64,000 bases of DNA from Deltaproteobacteria bacterium (GCA_020848545.1 JADLHZ010000021.1:1-64000), one strand, 5' to 3'; counted from the stretch's first letter, positions 7,418-15,819 are shown. Program-made: numbers and translations. The notes: a model not told the origin generated them from the sequence alone.

Positions 7418-8247
7418 TCCCGCAACGCAACCTGTCGCGTTTGTCCAACCGCCTGGCCGAGGGCGGCGGTCGGCGCATTCCGGAGTCGGTGTTGGAACGC
7501 GACTACTGTCTGGCGTGGTTTCTCGCGGCGCTCGGCCGCTCCACTCTCGGCAAGCGCGTCACGTTCAAGGGCGGAACGGCGCTCAAGCGCTGCTACTTCG
7601 GCGACTATCGCTTCAGCGAAGATCTCGACTTCACACTTCTCGAGGATGCGTCGTTCGATGCGATCCTCGCCGAGCTCGTGCCCGTCTTCGCCGAGGTGCA
7701 GCGCGCGTCCGGTATCGTTTTTCGATTCATGCGTAGGGACGACCAAAGTCACAAGAACAGCCACACGTTCTACTTGGGCTTCGAGGGGCCGCTCCCCGGA
7801 GCAGCGCCACGAGAAGTGAAAGTCGACATCACCATCCGCGAACAGCTCGTGTTTCCGCTCGATCAACGCGTCGTGGTGAAGGGATACGAGGAGTACGAAG
7901 ATTTGCCGGACAACGCCGTCGTCCAGGTCTATTCGCTGAACGAGATCATGGCTGAAAAGATCGTCGCGCTCGGCGATCGCGCGCGCAACGAGCCGCGCGA
8001 TCTGTACGACGCCTGGTATCTCGCCGATGGCCACGTCGTGGTCGAAGAGCTCGTGCCCGCGATCGCCAGCAAGCTCGCGTTCCGAGGCAAGAAGCTCGGG
8101 GAGATCGGCGCCGAGCTCAAGAAGAAGGAGGCGCGACTGGAAAAACTGTGGAGCACCCGCCTCAGCGCTCAGATGGTGACGCGGCCGGAGTTCGAGGGCG
8201 TCTTTCGTAGCGTCCAGCGCGTGCTCCGCGCGGCGGGTCTTGAATAG
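7414..8247 (+). CDS. abiEii: AbiEii/AbiGii nucleotidyltransferase toxin
   Basis: The toxin of the AbiE pair has 277 residues. It belongs to the DNA polymerase beta-like nucleotidyltransferase superfamily: GGTALKR (residues 53-59) and FSEDLDF (67-73) carry the glycine-rich loop and metal-binding acidic residues. KVDIT (about 136-140) supplies the third acidic residue. The C-terminal motif MAEKIVAL...RARNEPRDLYD is also present. Related toxins transfer nucleotides to tRNA or other targets; the actual substrate is not visible. All key residues are present, unlike the AbiEii remnant at 35357-35817. Confidence 0.9.
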   Translation: MIPQRNLSRLSNRLAEGGGRRIPESVLERDYCLAWFLAALGRSTLGKRVTFKGGTALKRCYFGDYRFSEDLDFTLLEDASFDAILAELVPVFAEVQRASGIVFRFMRRDDQSHKNSHTFYLGFEGPLPGAAPREVKVDITIREQLVFPLDQRVVVKGYEEYEDLPDNAVVQVYSLNEIMAEKIVALGDRARNEPRDLYDAWYLADGHVVVEELVPAIASKLAFRGKKLGEIGAELKKKEARLEKLWSTRLSAQMVTRPEFEGVFRSVQRVLRAAGLE

Positions 8248-8369
8248 CCTCCGAAGGCATTGAGCACGAGGCGGTTCGGGGCCCGGACCATCCGGCATTG
8301 GCGAGCGACAGGTGTAGAAACGCCGCCTGATCGGCCTTGCCGGATGCGCGGCGCTCGCGCGGCAGGGCC

Positions 8370-8493
8370 TGACTCGCAGTGCAATCTTGACGCGCCGGTT
8401 CGGATCGCTCGGCGTCGACACGTTCGGCTCACCGTTTCGCGCGATGAAATCTTCTCCGTGGCCGACGCTTTTCGGTCGACCGTTGCACAGGGG
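8370..8493 (-). pseudogene. Possible OmpA C-terminal domain remnant
   Basis: Directly after the zinc-ribbon stop, minus-strand translation of this stretch gives GHGEDFIARNGEP followed by STPSDPNRRVKIAL. This resembles the tail of an OmpA-like peptidoglycan-binding domain (the NRRVE/KI end). There is no start codon and no upstream half, so if real it is a scrap. The remainder of 8248-8369 shows nothing convincing. Confidence 0.35.
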
Positions 8494-8925
8494 TCACCCT
8501 CGGTCGCATCGCGGGCAACCGCTCCCCATGATCACGCGATGATGAACCGTATCTTGCCATTCATGCCCGCGCTCGCATCGCCAGAATACATATGTCGTCG
8601 AGCTTGGAAGATAGTGCTCTGGGCCAAGCGGGTTTCGCGGGTGCCACTCGCGGGCAACCCACGGATAGCGTTGCGCGGCGTTGTTATGCTTCGTGACGTT
8701 GGCCTTCTTGGCCTGACAGAAGGGGCACAATGTGTTGGGACGCCTCTTTGCCCGCCTGACCATCTCGATGATCGGAGCTTCCCATACGTGGCGGCGAACG
8801 AGTGGACATCGCCATTTTGCCACTATCAGCGACAGTGGCGTCACTTCATTCCGCGGGATCTTGTTTCGCCGGTGCCAATGGATCGCAATGAGTGAACCGG
8901 GCGCAAACAAGGCGTCAGCGCTCAC
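8494..8925 (-). CDS. Small treble-clef zinc-ribbon protein coupled to the SNF2 gene
   Basis: Starting at a GTG (8925) that overlaps the SNF2 stop as GTGA, this gene gives 143 residues. It has two parts: a CPFCQ knuckle near residue 70 and a C-terminal treble-clef unit W..EWHPRNPLGPEHYLP, then FWRCERGHEWQ, then GCPRCDRG at the end. This matches the DUF4379-type treble-clef zinc fingers often fused to, or beside, restriction-like nucleases. Extending the frame upstream to an ATG at 9042 would overlap the helicase by 120 bp and adds only low-complexity residues, so I prefer the GTG. A DNA- or RNA-recognising partner of the ATPase is inferred. Confidence 0.65.
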   Translation of the reverse strand: MSADALFAPGSLIAIHWHRRNKIPRNEVTPLSLIVAKWRCPLVRRHVWEAPIIEMVRRAKRRPNTLCPFCQAKKANVTKHNNAAQRYPWVAREWHPRNPLGPEHYLPSSTTYVFWRCERGHEWQDTVHHRVIMGSGCPRCDRG

Positions 8926-11900
8926 TTTTGTAACCCGCGAGCAACGTGTCCCCGCTCTGACGTCGTTGCCCTCGGTTGTTCGCTGACAGTCCGGTCGTCC
9001 GCGCTCCTCGTAATGAGCGCTGCGAGCGCCGCCGTCGACCACTTGGCCGCGACGTCGCTCCCGTCAAGCAGGCCCATGACGAGCTCACGCTTTCCGGCAT
9101 GCAGCGCCAAGATCTCCTCTTCAATCGTTCCCGCCGACACCAATCGGATCACCGTGACGGACCTGGCTTGGCCGATCCGGTGTGCGCGGTCGGTTGCTTG
9201 ATCCTCGACCGCCGGGTTCCACCATGGATCGAGGTGAATCACGTAGTCCGCGCCAGTCAGGTTGAGGCCGACGCCACCAGCCTTGAGCGAGATCAGGAAC
9301 ACGTCGCCAGCGCCTGCCTGAAACGCGGCGACGCGCTCGTCTCGCGCCTGCGCCGGCGTCGAACCATCGAGGTACTGATACGCGATCTTCGCCTCGGCGA
9401 TGGCCTCGCGTACGAGCTCGAGATGACCGACGAATTGGCTGAAGATCAACGCGCGGTGACCTTCGACGATGATCTCCTTCACCGTTTCGATCAGTGTCTC
9501 GAGCTTGCTCGATCCGAGCCGCGATGATTCGTCGTACAGACGCGGGTGGCAGGCGCAGAGGCGCAACCGGGTCAGCTGCGAGAGTACGATGAAGCGGCTC
9601 GACTCCTCATTCATGTCCACGCCGTTGAGCCTGCCGATCGCGGCAAGTCGGGCGCCCTCGTAGAGCGATTTCTCGGCGTCGCTGAGCTCAACGCGGCGCA
9701 CGATCTCAATCTTCGGGGGCAGCTCGCGCGCGACAGCCTCCTTCTTGCGCCGCAAGAGGAACGGCTGCACCAAGGCCTTGAGAGCGGACATGCGGTCAGG
9801 GTCTTTCTGCTTCTCGATCGGCCGAACGAATCTCTGGGCGAACGCCTCGCGGCTCGGGAACAAACCGGGCACGATGAGGTCGAAGAGGGCCCAGAGCTCG
9901 CCCAGGTTGTTTTCTACCGGCGTTCCGGTGAGGGCAACGCGAAACTCGGCATTCATCTCGCGGGCTGCTTTCGCGCGCTTGCTGTCAGCGTTCTTCAGCG
10001 CATGCGCCTCATCGAAGACCGCCGTCGCAAAGGGAGCTTGCGAGATCCGTTCAACGTCGCGCAGCATCATGCCGTAGCTGATGACCAAGACCTGGCGCTT
10101 CTGCAGAGCGAGGGCGCGATCACGATCCTTCATTTCGCGGTAGAGCAGGACATCGAGATCGGGTGTGAAGCGACGTGCTTCGGTCAACCAGTTTGCCGCG
10201 ACCGAGGTCGGCGCGATGACAAGGGCCGGGCCGAGATCCTTTCTGTGCTCTAGCAAAGCGAGCGCCTGCAGCGTCTTTCCGAGCCCCATGTCATCAGCAA
10301 GGCATGCTCCGGCTTGCCACTCGGCGAGACGCGCCAGCCAGAAGAAGCCGTCTCGTTGATAGGGACGGAGCAGATCTTCGAGCGCTGCGGGACAGGCCGG
10401 CTCGAACGTGCGCGCCCGTTCCATTCGCACGCGCAGCTCGGAGAAACTGCGGTCCCCAGAGAAGGCACCTGCGACGGCAGCGAGATCTTCTATCGCCAGC
10501 ATCGCCGCCGGTCCGACAACGGGCGCGTCGCCTTTCGCCGCCGTTTGCAGCGCGACGGGCAACAGCTTGGTACGTAACTCATCGGAGATACGCGCAAACT
10601 CGCCGGGCGCGAGCTCGACATACTTTCGCCCGCTGCGCACAACGTCGAGCAGGACCGCCAGCTGGACCTTGCTCTCGGCGACTTCAGCCAAGCCTTCGAG
10701 GCCGAACCAGTCGCGCCGTCTGCCGATCTTGAACGACAGATTCTTCGGCTTCAGCGGATGTACACGCCACGCGCCTTTGTCCCACTCCAGCACGACGTTC
10801 GGTCGCTCGTGGAGCCGCTCGACGATTGCGAGCGCACGTTCTCGATCGAAGAGACGGTGCACGAAGGGAGCGTCTTCGCTCGAGGCATCGAGCTCGCATG
10901 TTTGGCAGAGCTCGATAGCGGCGCTCGCTTCGGCGGCAAGATCGCGTCGGGTAAAACGGCGCATGCTGCCTTCCCTCGCGCCGACCACGAGCGCACCGTG
11001 TCCGGGAATGAGCGCGAGATCCCCAAGAGGCCGTGCGAGCACGCGAAGCAGCAACGCGTCCGGTTCTGGAGATATTCGCACCACGATCCGGCGCTCAGGG
11101 GGCACTTCTTCTCCGCGCAGCGTCTCGGGCACCGTCACGTCCAGGTGTTGACCAATGCGATCGCAGACCTCGAAGAGGCGCTCGAGCTCCGCGCTCGGAA
11201 ACGTCGCCCGCCCGCCACACAAGATCTGCAACAGCTCGCGCTGCTTCTTCGTGATCGAAAAGATCGTCAACGTGTTGGTCTTCGCATCGAGCTCGGCCGA
11301 GAGCTCGCCGGCGCGATCGATCTGCTCCAAGACGGCCTCGACTTCGACGTCGCCGTCACCGATACGCGCCACGAGCTCGAGGCGTGCGTCTTGCTCCACG
11401 ACTGTGAGCGATGGGTGCAATACTTTCACCTCGAGGCGATGTTCCCACAGCTCATCGGCGTAGATCGGCGCCCGACCGTTCAGCGCAAGGACCGCGCGCA
11501 AGACCTGTGTCTGCGGGATCGGCGGCGTGTAGTAGTTGCCACTCCCTCCTTCGAACGCATGCGGCGCGATGATCTCCAGCGCGCGCCGCTCAGCCGCCGA
11601 TTCGCCGCACATGGACGCCGCAAGAGAAGCAGTGATCGGGCGAGGCTTCGACCAGCCGCCGCGCTTGAGGGGCTTTCGCGTCATTGGCTGAAGATGAAGC
11701 GTGCCGCCGACTTTCTTGAGCCACCAGCCGAGCGTCTCGTCGGCCGACGCTCGCGGAGCCCCGAGGGTCTGATCGAGCGCATGGAAGGTGCGTTCCCACG
11801 GGCTCATCGCCATCCGCTTGAGCCACGCTGATTGCGGCGGCAACTTGCGCAACCAAGCGATCGCCGCGTCGCACAGCCATAAGCCGAACCCGGCCGGAAG

Positions 11901-12830
11901 CTCGTGCGCCTCCTCATCGCCTTCGCGGTCGTCGCCTTCGAAGCGGGGCGTGAGCGGATCGACGGAGAAATCGAGCAAGACGGGATCGAACAGGCGCGGC
12001 TCGTACTGCCGCGATCGATAGACGTAGACGAGGCCTTCGTCCGTCGGCCGGATCTCGGCATGCTCGGGCGCCGGCCGTGGCGTTGCCTGCACGCGGAAGC
12101 GGAGCCGAAGCGTTCTCACCCTGCGGATGAGCTCAAGGCGAAATTCGTCATCCTGCGGATCGTTCCCCTCATTCAGGATCTCGCGCTCAAGAGCGAGGCC
12201 TCGCGTCAATGCCTGCTGTTCGGCGGTAAGATAGCGTTCGGCGGCCGATCGCAGAGCAAGAACCCCTGGCCTACCGATGATCTGGAATAGTCGCCCTCGA
12301 TACCAATCCTCTTCACAGAGAATCTCGCGCACTGTCGTGTCCGGCATCACCGAGACGAGCGCGCTCAGCTCGCGACTCGGGGCGATGTTCACCATCGCGA
12401 GCGCCGGGTTATCGAGACACTCGGAGATGCCCGCTTCTGCCGCCATCTTTTCGATCGCGGCAAGCTCGCGCGGCGGATCGACGTCCTGCTTTGGGACGGG
12501 CACTCTGCGCGGCGCTTGCTCGCTGAGCATCAACGCCAACTGCTTGATCGCGTGAACGAACTGGGCTCGTTGCGTTGGCGAGAGCCTGAGCAGGAACGTG
12601 TCGCTCGTGTCTCCGAGCAAGTCGCCGAATGTCTGCTCGTCGAGATTCGGAACCTCACGGTTCCAGCTCGCCAGCTGACGAACGTACCAGGCGTTCGAAT
12701 GTTCGAGCAAGGAGTTGACGGGGGCGTCGAGCAGGCCTTGGAGTCCGCGCGCGGCGAGCACGGCGCGAAGATGGCGAAGCGTGCGAGCGGCGCTCACTTC
12801 TTGCGCGAGTCCGCCTGACGGGGAAGGCAT
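8922..12830 (-). CDS. Large SNF2-family ATPase/helicase
   Basis: This 1,302-residue protein carries a complete SNF2 motor in its last 480 residues. LLRPYQRDGFFWL (Q motif region) begins near 820. Walker A DDMGLGKT is near 846-853, DEAH near 940, LTGTPVENNL near 968, and the C-terminal lobe has GGVGLNLTGA and ATDRAHRIGQ near 1212-1221. The first 820 residues, about two thirds of the protein, contain no enzyme motif I recognise; they may be recognition domains. SNF2 motors of this size in mobile islands are often parts of defence systems, but none of the usual partner genes (methylase, PLD nuclease) is here. It is divergent from the HTH/PIN pair and coupled to the zinc-ribbon gene. Confidence 0.85.
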   Translation of the reverse strand: MPSPSGGLAQEVSAARTLRHLRAVLAARGLQGLLDAPVNSLLEHSNAWYVRQLASWNREVPNLDEQTFGDLLGDTSDTFLLRLSPTQRAQFVHAIKQLALMLSEQAPRRVPVPKQDVDPPRELAAIEKMAAEAGISECLDNPALAMVNIAPSRELSALVSVMPDTTVREILCEEDWYRGRLFQIIGRPGVLALRSAAERYLTAEQQALTRGLALEREILNEGNDPQDDEFRLELIRRVRTLRLRFRVQATPRPAPEHAEIRPTDEGLVYVYRSRQYEPRLFDPVLLDFSVDPLTPRFEGDDREGDEEAHELPAGFGLWLCDAAIAWLRKLPPQSAWLKRMAMSPWERTFHALDQTLGAPRASADETLGWWLKKVGGTLHLQPMTRKPLKRGGWSKPRPITASLAASMCGESAAERRALEIIAPHAFEGGSGNYYTPPIPQTQVLRAVLALNGRAPIYADELWEHRLEVKVLHPSLTVVEQDARLELVARIGDGDVEVEAVLEQIDRAGELSAELDAKTNTLTIFSITKKQRELLQILCGGRATFPSAELERLFEVCDRIGQHLDVTVPETLRGEEVPPERRIVVRISPEPDALLLRVLARPLGDLALIPGHGALVVGAREGSMRRFTRRDLAAEASAAIELCQTCELDASSEDAPFVHRLFDRERALAIVERLHERPNVVLEWDKGAWRVHPLKPKNLSFKIGRRRDWFGLEGLAEVAESKVQLAVLLDVVRSGRKYVELAPGEFARISDELRTKLLPVALQTAAKGDAPVVGPAAMLAIEDLAAVAGAFSGDRSFSELRVRMERARTFEPACPAALEDLLRPYQRDGFFWLARLAEWQAGACLADDMGLGKTLQALALLEHRKDLGPALVIAPTSVAANWLTEARRFTPDLDVLLYREMKDRDRALALQKRQVLVISYGMMLRDVERISQAPFATAVFDEAHALKNADSKRAKAAREMNAEFRVALTGTPVENNLGELWALFDLIVPGLFPSREAFAQRFVRPIEKQKDPDRMSALKALVQPFLLRRKKEAVARELPPKIEIVRRVELSDAEKSLYEGARLAAIGRLNGVDMNEESSRFIVLSQLTRLRLCACHPRLYDESSRLGSSKLETLIETVKEIIVEGHRALIFSQFVGHLELVREAIAEAKIAYQYLDGSTPAQARDERVAAFQAGAGDVFLISLKAGGVGLNLTGADYVIHLDPWWNPAVEDQATDRAHRIGQARSVTVIRLVSAGTIEEEILALHAGKRELVMGLLDGSDVAAKWSTAALAALITRSADDRTVSEQPRATTSERGHVARGLQK

Positions 12831-12895
12831 GCATCGCCCACGAGCACGGGATGGAGAAAACCGTCAAGCGTTCGGCGCCAAGCGGCAAACAGTTA

Positions 12896-12922
12896 TTTCA
12901 CTTGTTTCATTTATTTCATTTG
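12896..12922. promoter_or_regulatory. Three tandem 9-bp TTTCAYTTR repeats in the divergent promoter
   Basis: TTTCACTTG, TTTCATTTA and TTTCATTTG follow each other without gaps in the 132-bp space between the SNF2 gene (minus) and the HTH antitoxin (plus). Tandem boxes there are likely binding sites for the HTH protein, which could repress both directions. Confidence 0.45.
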
Positions 12923-12962
12923 AAGTCAGGGCTGGCTATGCTGAGGATGAGCGAGGTGATTC

Positions 12963-13412
12963 ATGTTCGCAAGCGAGGTCATTCCGACGCCGGAGGTCGC
13001 CAGAGAGGCTGGAGTCGCGCTGAAGGCTCTGTACAAGCCGCGACCGAAGACGAAGCGCGCACCGACGATCCGCGTGGTTGTCGACGAAGCGAAGACGCAA
13101 GTGACGATTCCGAGAGCAGCGTATGACTTGCTCTTGGGTGTCTTGGCACAGCTCGCCAACGGCAATCCGGTTTCCATCGTTCCTCACCAGGCGGAGCTCA
13201 CGACGAATCAAGCCGCCGAGATGCTCAATGTCTCTCGGCCGTTTCTTATCCAGCTTTTGGAGAAAGGCGAGCTCCCCTTTCGGATGGTCGGGACACACCG
13301 ACGCATTCGCTACGAGGATCTGCTCAAGTACAAGCGCAACGATGACGCGAAACGTAAAGCGGTCGCGGACGAGCTAGCGGCGGAAGCAAGGAAGATGGGC
13401 TTCGAGTACTGA
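12963..13412 (+). CDS. Excisionase-family HTH protein (antitoxin of the PIN pair)
   Basis: This 149-residue protein has a C-terminal excisionase/MerR-like helix-turn-helix (about residues 78-125, TTNQAAEMLNVSRPFLIQLL, then LPFRMVGTHRRIRYEDLL). The N-terminal 70 residues probably bind the toxin. Proteins of this layout precede PIN-domain toxin genes in many bacteria as antitoxins and autorepressors. The ATG follows GAGGTGATTC. The toxin start (13417) lies 4 bp after its stop. The antitoxin is intact although the toxin is broken, so it could still act in trans or as a regulator of the neighbouring SNF2 gene. Confidence 0.75.
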   Translation: MFASEVIPTPEVAREAGVALKALYKPRPKTKRAPTIRVVVDEAKTQVTIPRAAYDLLLGVLAQLANGNPVSIVPHQAELTTNQAAEMLNVSRPFLIQLLEKGELPFRMVGTHRRIRYEDLLKYKRNDDAKRKAVADELAAEARKMGFEY

Positions 13413-13416
13413 CGAG

Positions 13417-14128
13417 ATGGCATTCACCGTCGTCTATGACGCCTGCGTGTTGTACCCGGCACCGCTGCGCGACCTGCTCATTCGAATCGCGCAGAGCGGG
13501 ATTGCGTATTTCGGTCATCTTGATCACTCCGATCGGCGATCTTGATCGGAGCGAATCGACGCTTTTTGGTCGCGTTTGATTGTTGGCGGTGGCCCTACCT
13601 CATTCCTTTCGTTTCGTCATCGGCTCGGCGGCAAACGCGCACGGGATCACGCGTGCCCGCTGGTCGAAGCACATCGTCGATGAGGTCCGCGGCGCCATCT
13701 TGAAGAACCGACCCGACCTCGATCCACGGCGCATCGAACGGACTATGGAGTTGATGAGCCAAGCGGTCCGTGATGCGCTGGTATCCGGCTACGAGGAGCT
13801 GATCGCCGGGCTATCGCTCCCCGATCCAAACGATCGGCACGTGCTCGCCGCCGCGATTCGGTGCCACGCACAATTGATCGTGACGTCGAACCTCGACGAC
13901 TTCCCGGCGGCGGAGCTCTCGAAGTACGGCATCGAAGCTCGCGATCCGGATTCGTTCGTCGTCGACCAGATCCACCTCGCCCCTGCGCGCATGTACCAAT
14001 TGATCACCGAACAAGCGGCCGCCCTTGGCGACCCGCCGATGACGGTCGATGACGTGCTCGATTCACTGGCGCGCAACGGGTTGTTGCAGGCCGTAGCGTT
14101 GCTCCGAGCGCAGCGGGAGAGCTTCTAA
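13417..14128 (+). pseudogene. PIN-domain toxin gene interrupted by a 139-bp insertion
   Basis: The frame opens MAFTVVYDACVLYPAPLRDL, carrying the first PIN acidic residue. It runs into a stop inside foreign DNA at about 13545. Removing 145 bp (a 139-bp insert plus one CGGGAT copy) restores ...QSG-ITRARW... and a continuous frame to 14128. That frame holds the remaining PIN motifs (LPDPNDRHVLAAAI and LIVTSNLDDFP). The intact protein would have been about 188 residues, a Mg-dependent ribonuclease toxin paired with the upstream HTH antitoxin. As it stands, no functional toxin can be made. A TTG-initiated C-terminal fragment from 13580 is open but lacks the first acidic residue. Confidence 0.8.
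13503..13641 (-). mobile_element. 139-bp internally deleted IS21-like derivative (MITE-like)
   Basis: The insert is bounded by CGGGAT duplications (13497-13502 and 13642-13647) and has TGCG...CGCA tips. Read from 13503, its first 75 bases match the right end of the IS21 element (reverse complement from 5645) at 65 positions by my hand count. Looser similarity continues to about base 125, after which come only some ten bases matching the left terminus (TGCGCGTTT). It is thus both ends of a related IS21 element with the interior lost. The match is too diverged to have come directly from the copy at 2717-5645. Confidence 0.8.
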
Positions 14129-14307
14129 TGTTGTTGCGCCTTCGACCCCTCGACGAAAGAAACCAGCGCCCCCGGTTCGACCCGAATGCTGTTCAGCACG
14201 CGCACATGCGGAAGCCGTCCGGAAAAGCAGAGCGCGTACACAACGGGTCGCGACACACCGAGCTTGCGCGCGACCTGCGCCACGGTCAGCAGATCCTCAA
14301 GCGGCAT
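14125..14307 (-). CDS. Small excisionase-like HTH protein
   Basis: This 60-residue protein starts at an ATG at 14307. Nearly all of it is one helix-turn-helix of the excisionase/AlpA kind: LLTVAQVARKLGVSRPVVYA, then LPHVRVLNSIRVEPGALVSF. It lies on the integrase strand, just beyond the tRNA fragment, and overlaps the PIN remnant stop by 4 bp tail to tail. A recombination directionality factor or small repressor is likely. The same HTH style recurs at 17317-17598. Confidence 0.6.
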   Translation of the reverse strand: MPLEDLLTVAQVARKLGVSRPVVYALCFSGRLPHVRVLNSIRVEPGALVSFVEGSKAQQH

Positions 14308-15526
14308 ATCGGCCGCGTTGGGACCAAACTTGGGACCAAAATCTTTGGTAACCGATGGAAAATCTGTGACCGGTTGTGATCGGCCGTTTTTTCGATCCCG
14401 AATCTTTCCGCCGACTTGCGAAGATTTGATAAGGTCTGGACTCCCCTCCGATGCCATTGCACTCGGTTTGGGACCAGAAGGCCGCAGGTTCGAATCCTGC
14501 TGCCCCGATGTTTTTCGCCTTTGAATTGCTTGGGTTTTCCCCGCCCCCCTCACCGTCTTTTGGGTCGTCGGGACCCTTTGGCAGCAAATTGGCAGCAAAC
14601 CACTGCTTACTCGAGAGCGTTTTCAGCGCCGCCTCGGGCATCGCCGCCGTCATCTTGTCCATGCCCGCGCGGCGCAGTGCCCGGCGAAAGATCGCCGCGA
14701 GCTTGATCTCCTCTGGATGCATCGTCCCGTCCGGCCGCGGGAACACGAGCTCCGAGGGCGAGGCGTTGATTGCGGCCTCGAGGATCGGAAGCAGCGGCGG
14801 CGCGATCGGCAGCATGTCGTGGTGGCCGCCCTTCGTTTGATCGCGATCCCACGACCGTCTCACCGTGAGCTCGCGCACGGCGAGGTCGACGTCTGACTTC
14901 CTCAACGCGGCCAGCTCGCCCTTCCGTAGCTCCGTCCACAGCGCGCAGGCGAAGAAGGCGCGCCATTGCTTCGGCAGCGCGGTCAGCACCGCCGACACTT
15001 CATGAAAGCGCAGGTAGTCGGGAAAGCGTTTTGCGATCTTCCGCTTCTTCACGCGCGTGACTGGGTTCTCGGCGGTGAAGACATCGGCGCCGCGCGCGTA
15101 GTTGAAGGCGGCGTGGAGGTAGCCGCGGAAGTTGTTGAGGCTGTGCGCAGACAGGCTCTTCGCCTTGCTCTGAAGAAACCGCTCAACCTGACCCGCCGTG
15201 ACTTGGAAGATGAGCGTCGAGCCGAGCTCATGCTCACGCAAATGCTTCTTCTGAAAGCTCCGCACGTCTTCTTCCGTCGGCGTGTCCTTCCAATAGGTCT
15301 CGACGCACCAATCGAGCAGCACGTTCACCGTCCAAAGGTCCTGCCCCTTTACGTCGGGCAGACGCTTCTTCTTCTCGCCAATGCCGATCTCGAGATCGAT
15401 CAGCGCGGCTTTCGCTTCGTTCTTCGTTCGAGCGTCGAGCCGTTGGTCGCGCCAGCGGCCATGCTCGTTCTTGAAGTGCGCGAACCATTGCCCGGGCCGT
15501 TTTTCATAGATCGGTGCCACGCTCAT
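14297..15526 (-). CDS. Tyrosine recombinase/integrase lacking its catalytic C-terminus
   Basis: The 409-residue frame has an Arm-type N-terminus (YEKRPGQWFAHFKNEHGRWR), a core-binding domain (about 75-170) and the first half of a tyrosine-recombinase catalytic domain. The box-I arginine (ALWTELRKGELAAL) and the beta-hairpin lysine (DQTKGGHHDM) are visible. After RRALRRAGM, where HxxR, H/W and the nucleophilic tyrosine should follow, the sequence becomes unrelated and the frame reads straight through the tRNA fragment to 14297. The enzyme should be inactive. ATG at 15526 overlaps the upstream xis-like stop (ATGA), the normal xis-int coupling. Confidence 0.8.
   Translation of the reverse strand: MSVAPIYEKRPGQWFAHFKNEHGRWRDQRLDARTKNEAKAALIDLEIGIGEKKKRLPDVKGQDLWTVNVLLDWCVETYWKDTPTEEDVRSFQKKHLREHELGSTLIFQVTAGQVERFLQSKAKSLSAHSLNNFRGYLHAAFNYARGADVFTAENPVTRVKKRKIAKRFPDYLRFHEVSAVLTALPKQWRAFFACALWTELRKGELAALRKSDVDLAVRELTVRRSWDRDQTKGGHHDMLPIAPPLLPILEAAINASPSELVFPRPDGTMHPEEIKLAAIFRRALRRAGMDKMTAAMPEAALKTLSSKQWFAANLLPKGPDDPKDGEGGGENPSNSKAKNIGAAGFEPAAFWSQTECNGIGGESRPYQIFASRRKDSGSKKRPITTGHRFSIGYQRFWSQVWSQRGRYAA
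14465..14508 (+). other. 3' fragment of a tRNA-Pro(UGG) gene: integration site
   Basis: These bases contain the anticodon-loop sequence TTTGGGACCAGA, a perfect T-arm (GCAGG-TTCGAAT-CCTGC, 14484-14500) and the 3' acceptor strand ending CTGCCCCGA. No matching 5' half (an acceptor starting CGGGGC) lies upstream, and the 5' anticodon strand does not pair, so this is not a complete tRNA. A tRNA 3' end next to an integrase gene is the classic scar of island integration (attL/attR). Confidence 0.7.
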
Positions 15527-15780
15527 CTCCTCCCGAATCGAACCCGCGCCAGCGCCGTCGACGCGCCAACGCGATCATGCCGCAAGAACTTCCGGGTCGC
15601 CTCAGGCTCGAAGCGCACGAGCCCACCGACACGGATGCGCGGCAGCAAGCCGGCTTCGACGCGTTGATGGATCCACGAGCGGCTGACTCCCATGAACTTC
15701 GCCGCCTGGTTCGCATCCCACAAGGGCTCCAGAATCTGTCCCGTCGGCTCGTCCTTCGTCTCATCGTCAGATCCCATCAC
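15523..15780 (-). CDS. Excisionase-like HTH protein upstream of the integrase
   Basis: This 85-residue protein has a single excisionase/AlpA-type helix-turn-helix (about residues 22-68: WDANQAAKFMGVSRSWIHQR, then LLPRIRVGGLVRFEPEATRK). It overlaps the integrase start by 4 bp, forming a xis-int operon. It probably acts as recombination directionality factor and regulator. Its upstream gap contains the palindrome at 15802-15819. Confidence 0.7.
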   Translation of the reverse strand: MMGSDDETKDEPTGQILEPLWDANQAAKFMGVSRSWIHQRVEAGLLPRIRVGGLVRFEPEATRKFLRHDRVGASTALARVRFGRR

Positions 15781-15801
15781 AAACCCTCCGATATTGTATG
15801 T

Positions 15802-15819
15802 ATCATTACTAATAATGAT
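15802..15819. promoter_or_regulatory. ATCATTA-TAATGAT palindrome in a divergent promoter
   Basis: ATCATTA and TAATGAT flank a 4-base centre between the xis-like gene (minus) and the 15840 gene (plus), in an AT-rich island. A related palindrome, ATTACTAGTAAT, lies at 17211-17222. It is probably an operator for one of the local HTH proteins. Confidence 0.45.

Noticed and set aside
12831-12962. A consensus promoter for the HTH/PIN pair
   Set aside because: TATGCT at 12937 has no convincing -35 at proper spacing, so only the tandem repeats are reported.
14432-14508. A complete tRNA-Pro gene
   Set aside because: The T-arm and 3' acceptor are perfect, but there is no 5' acceptor or D-arm and the 5' anticodon strand does not pair, so it is only a 3' fragment.
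14309-14598. N-terminal extension of the small HTH protein at 14125-14307
   Set aside because: The upstream part of the frame is antisense or overlapping translation of the tRNA fragment and the integrase tail; the HTH domain starts cleanly at ATG 14307.
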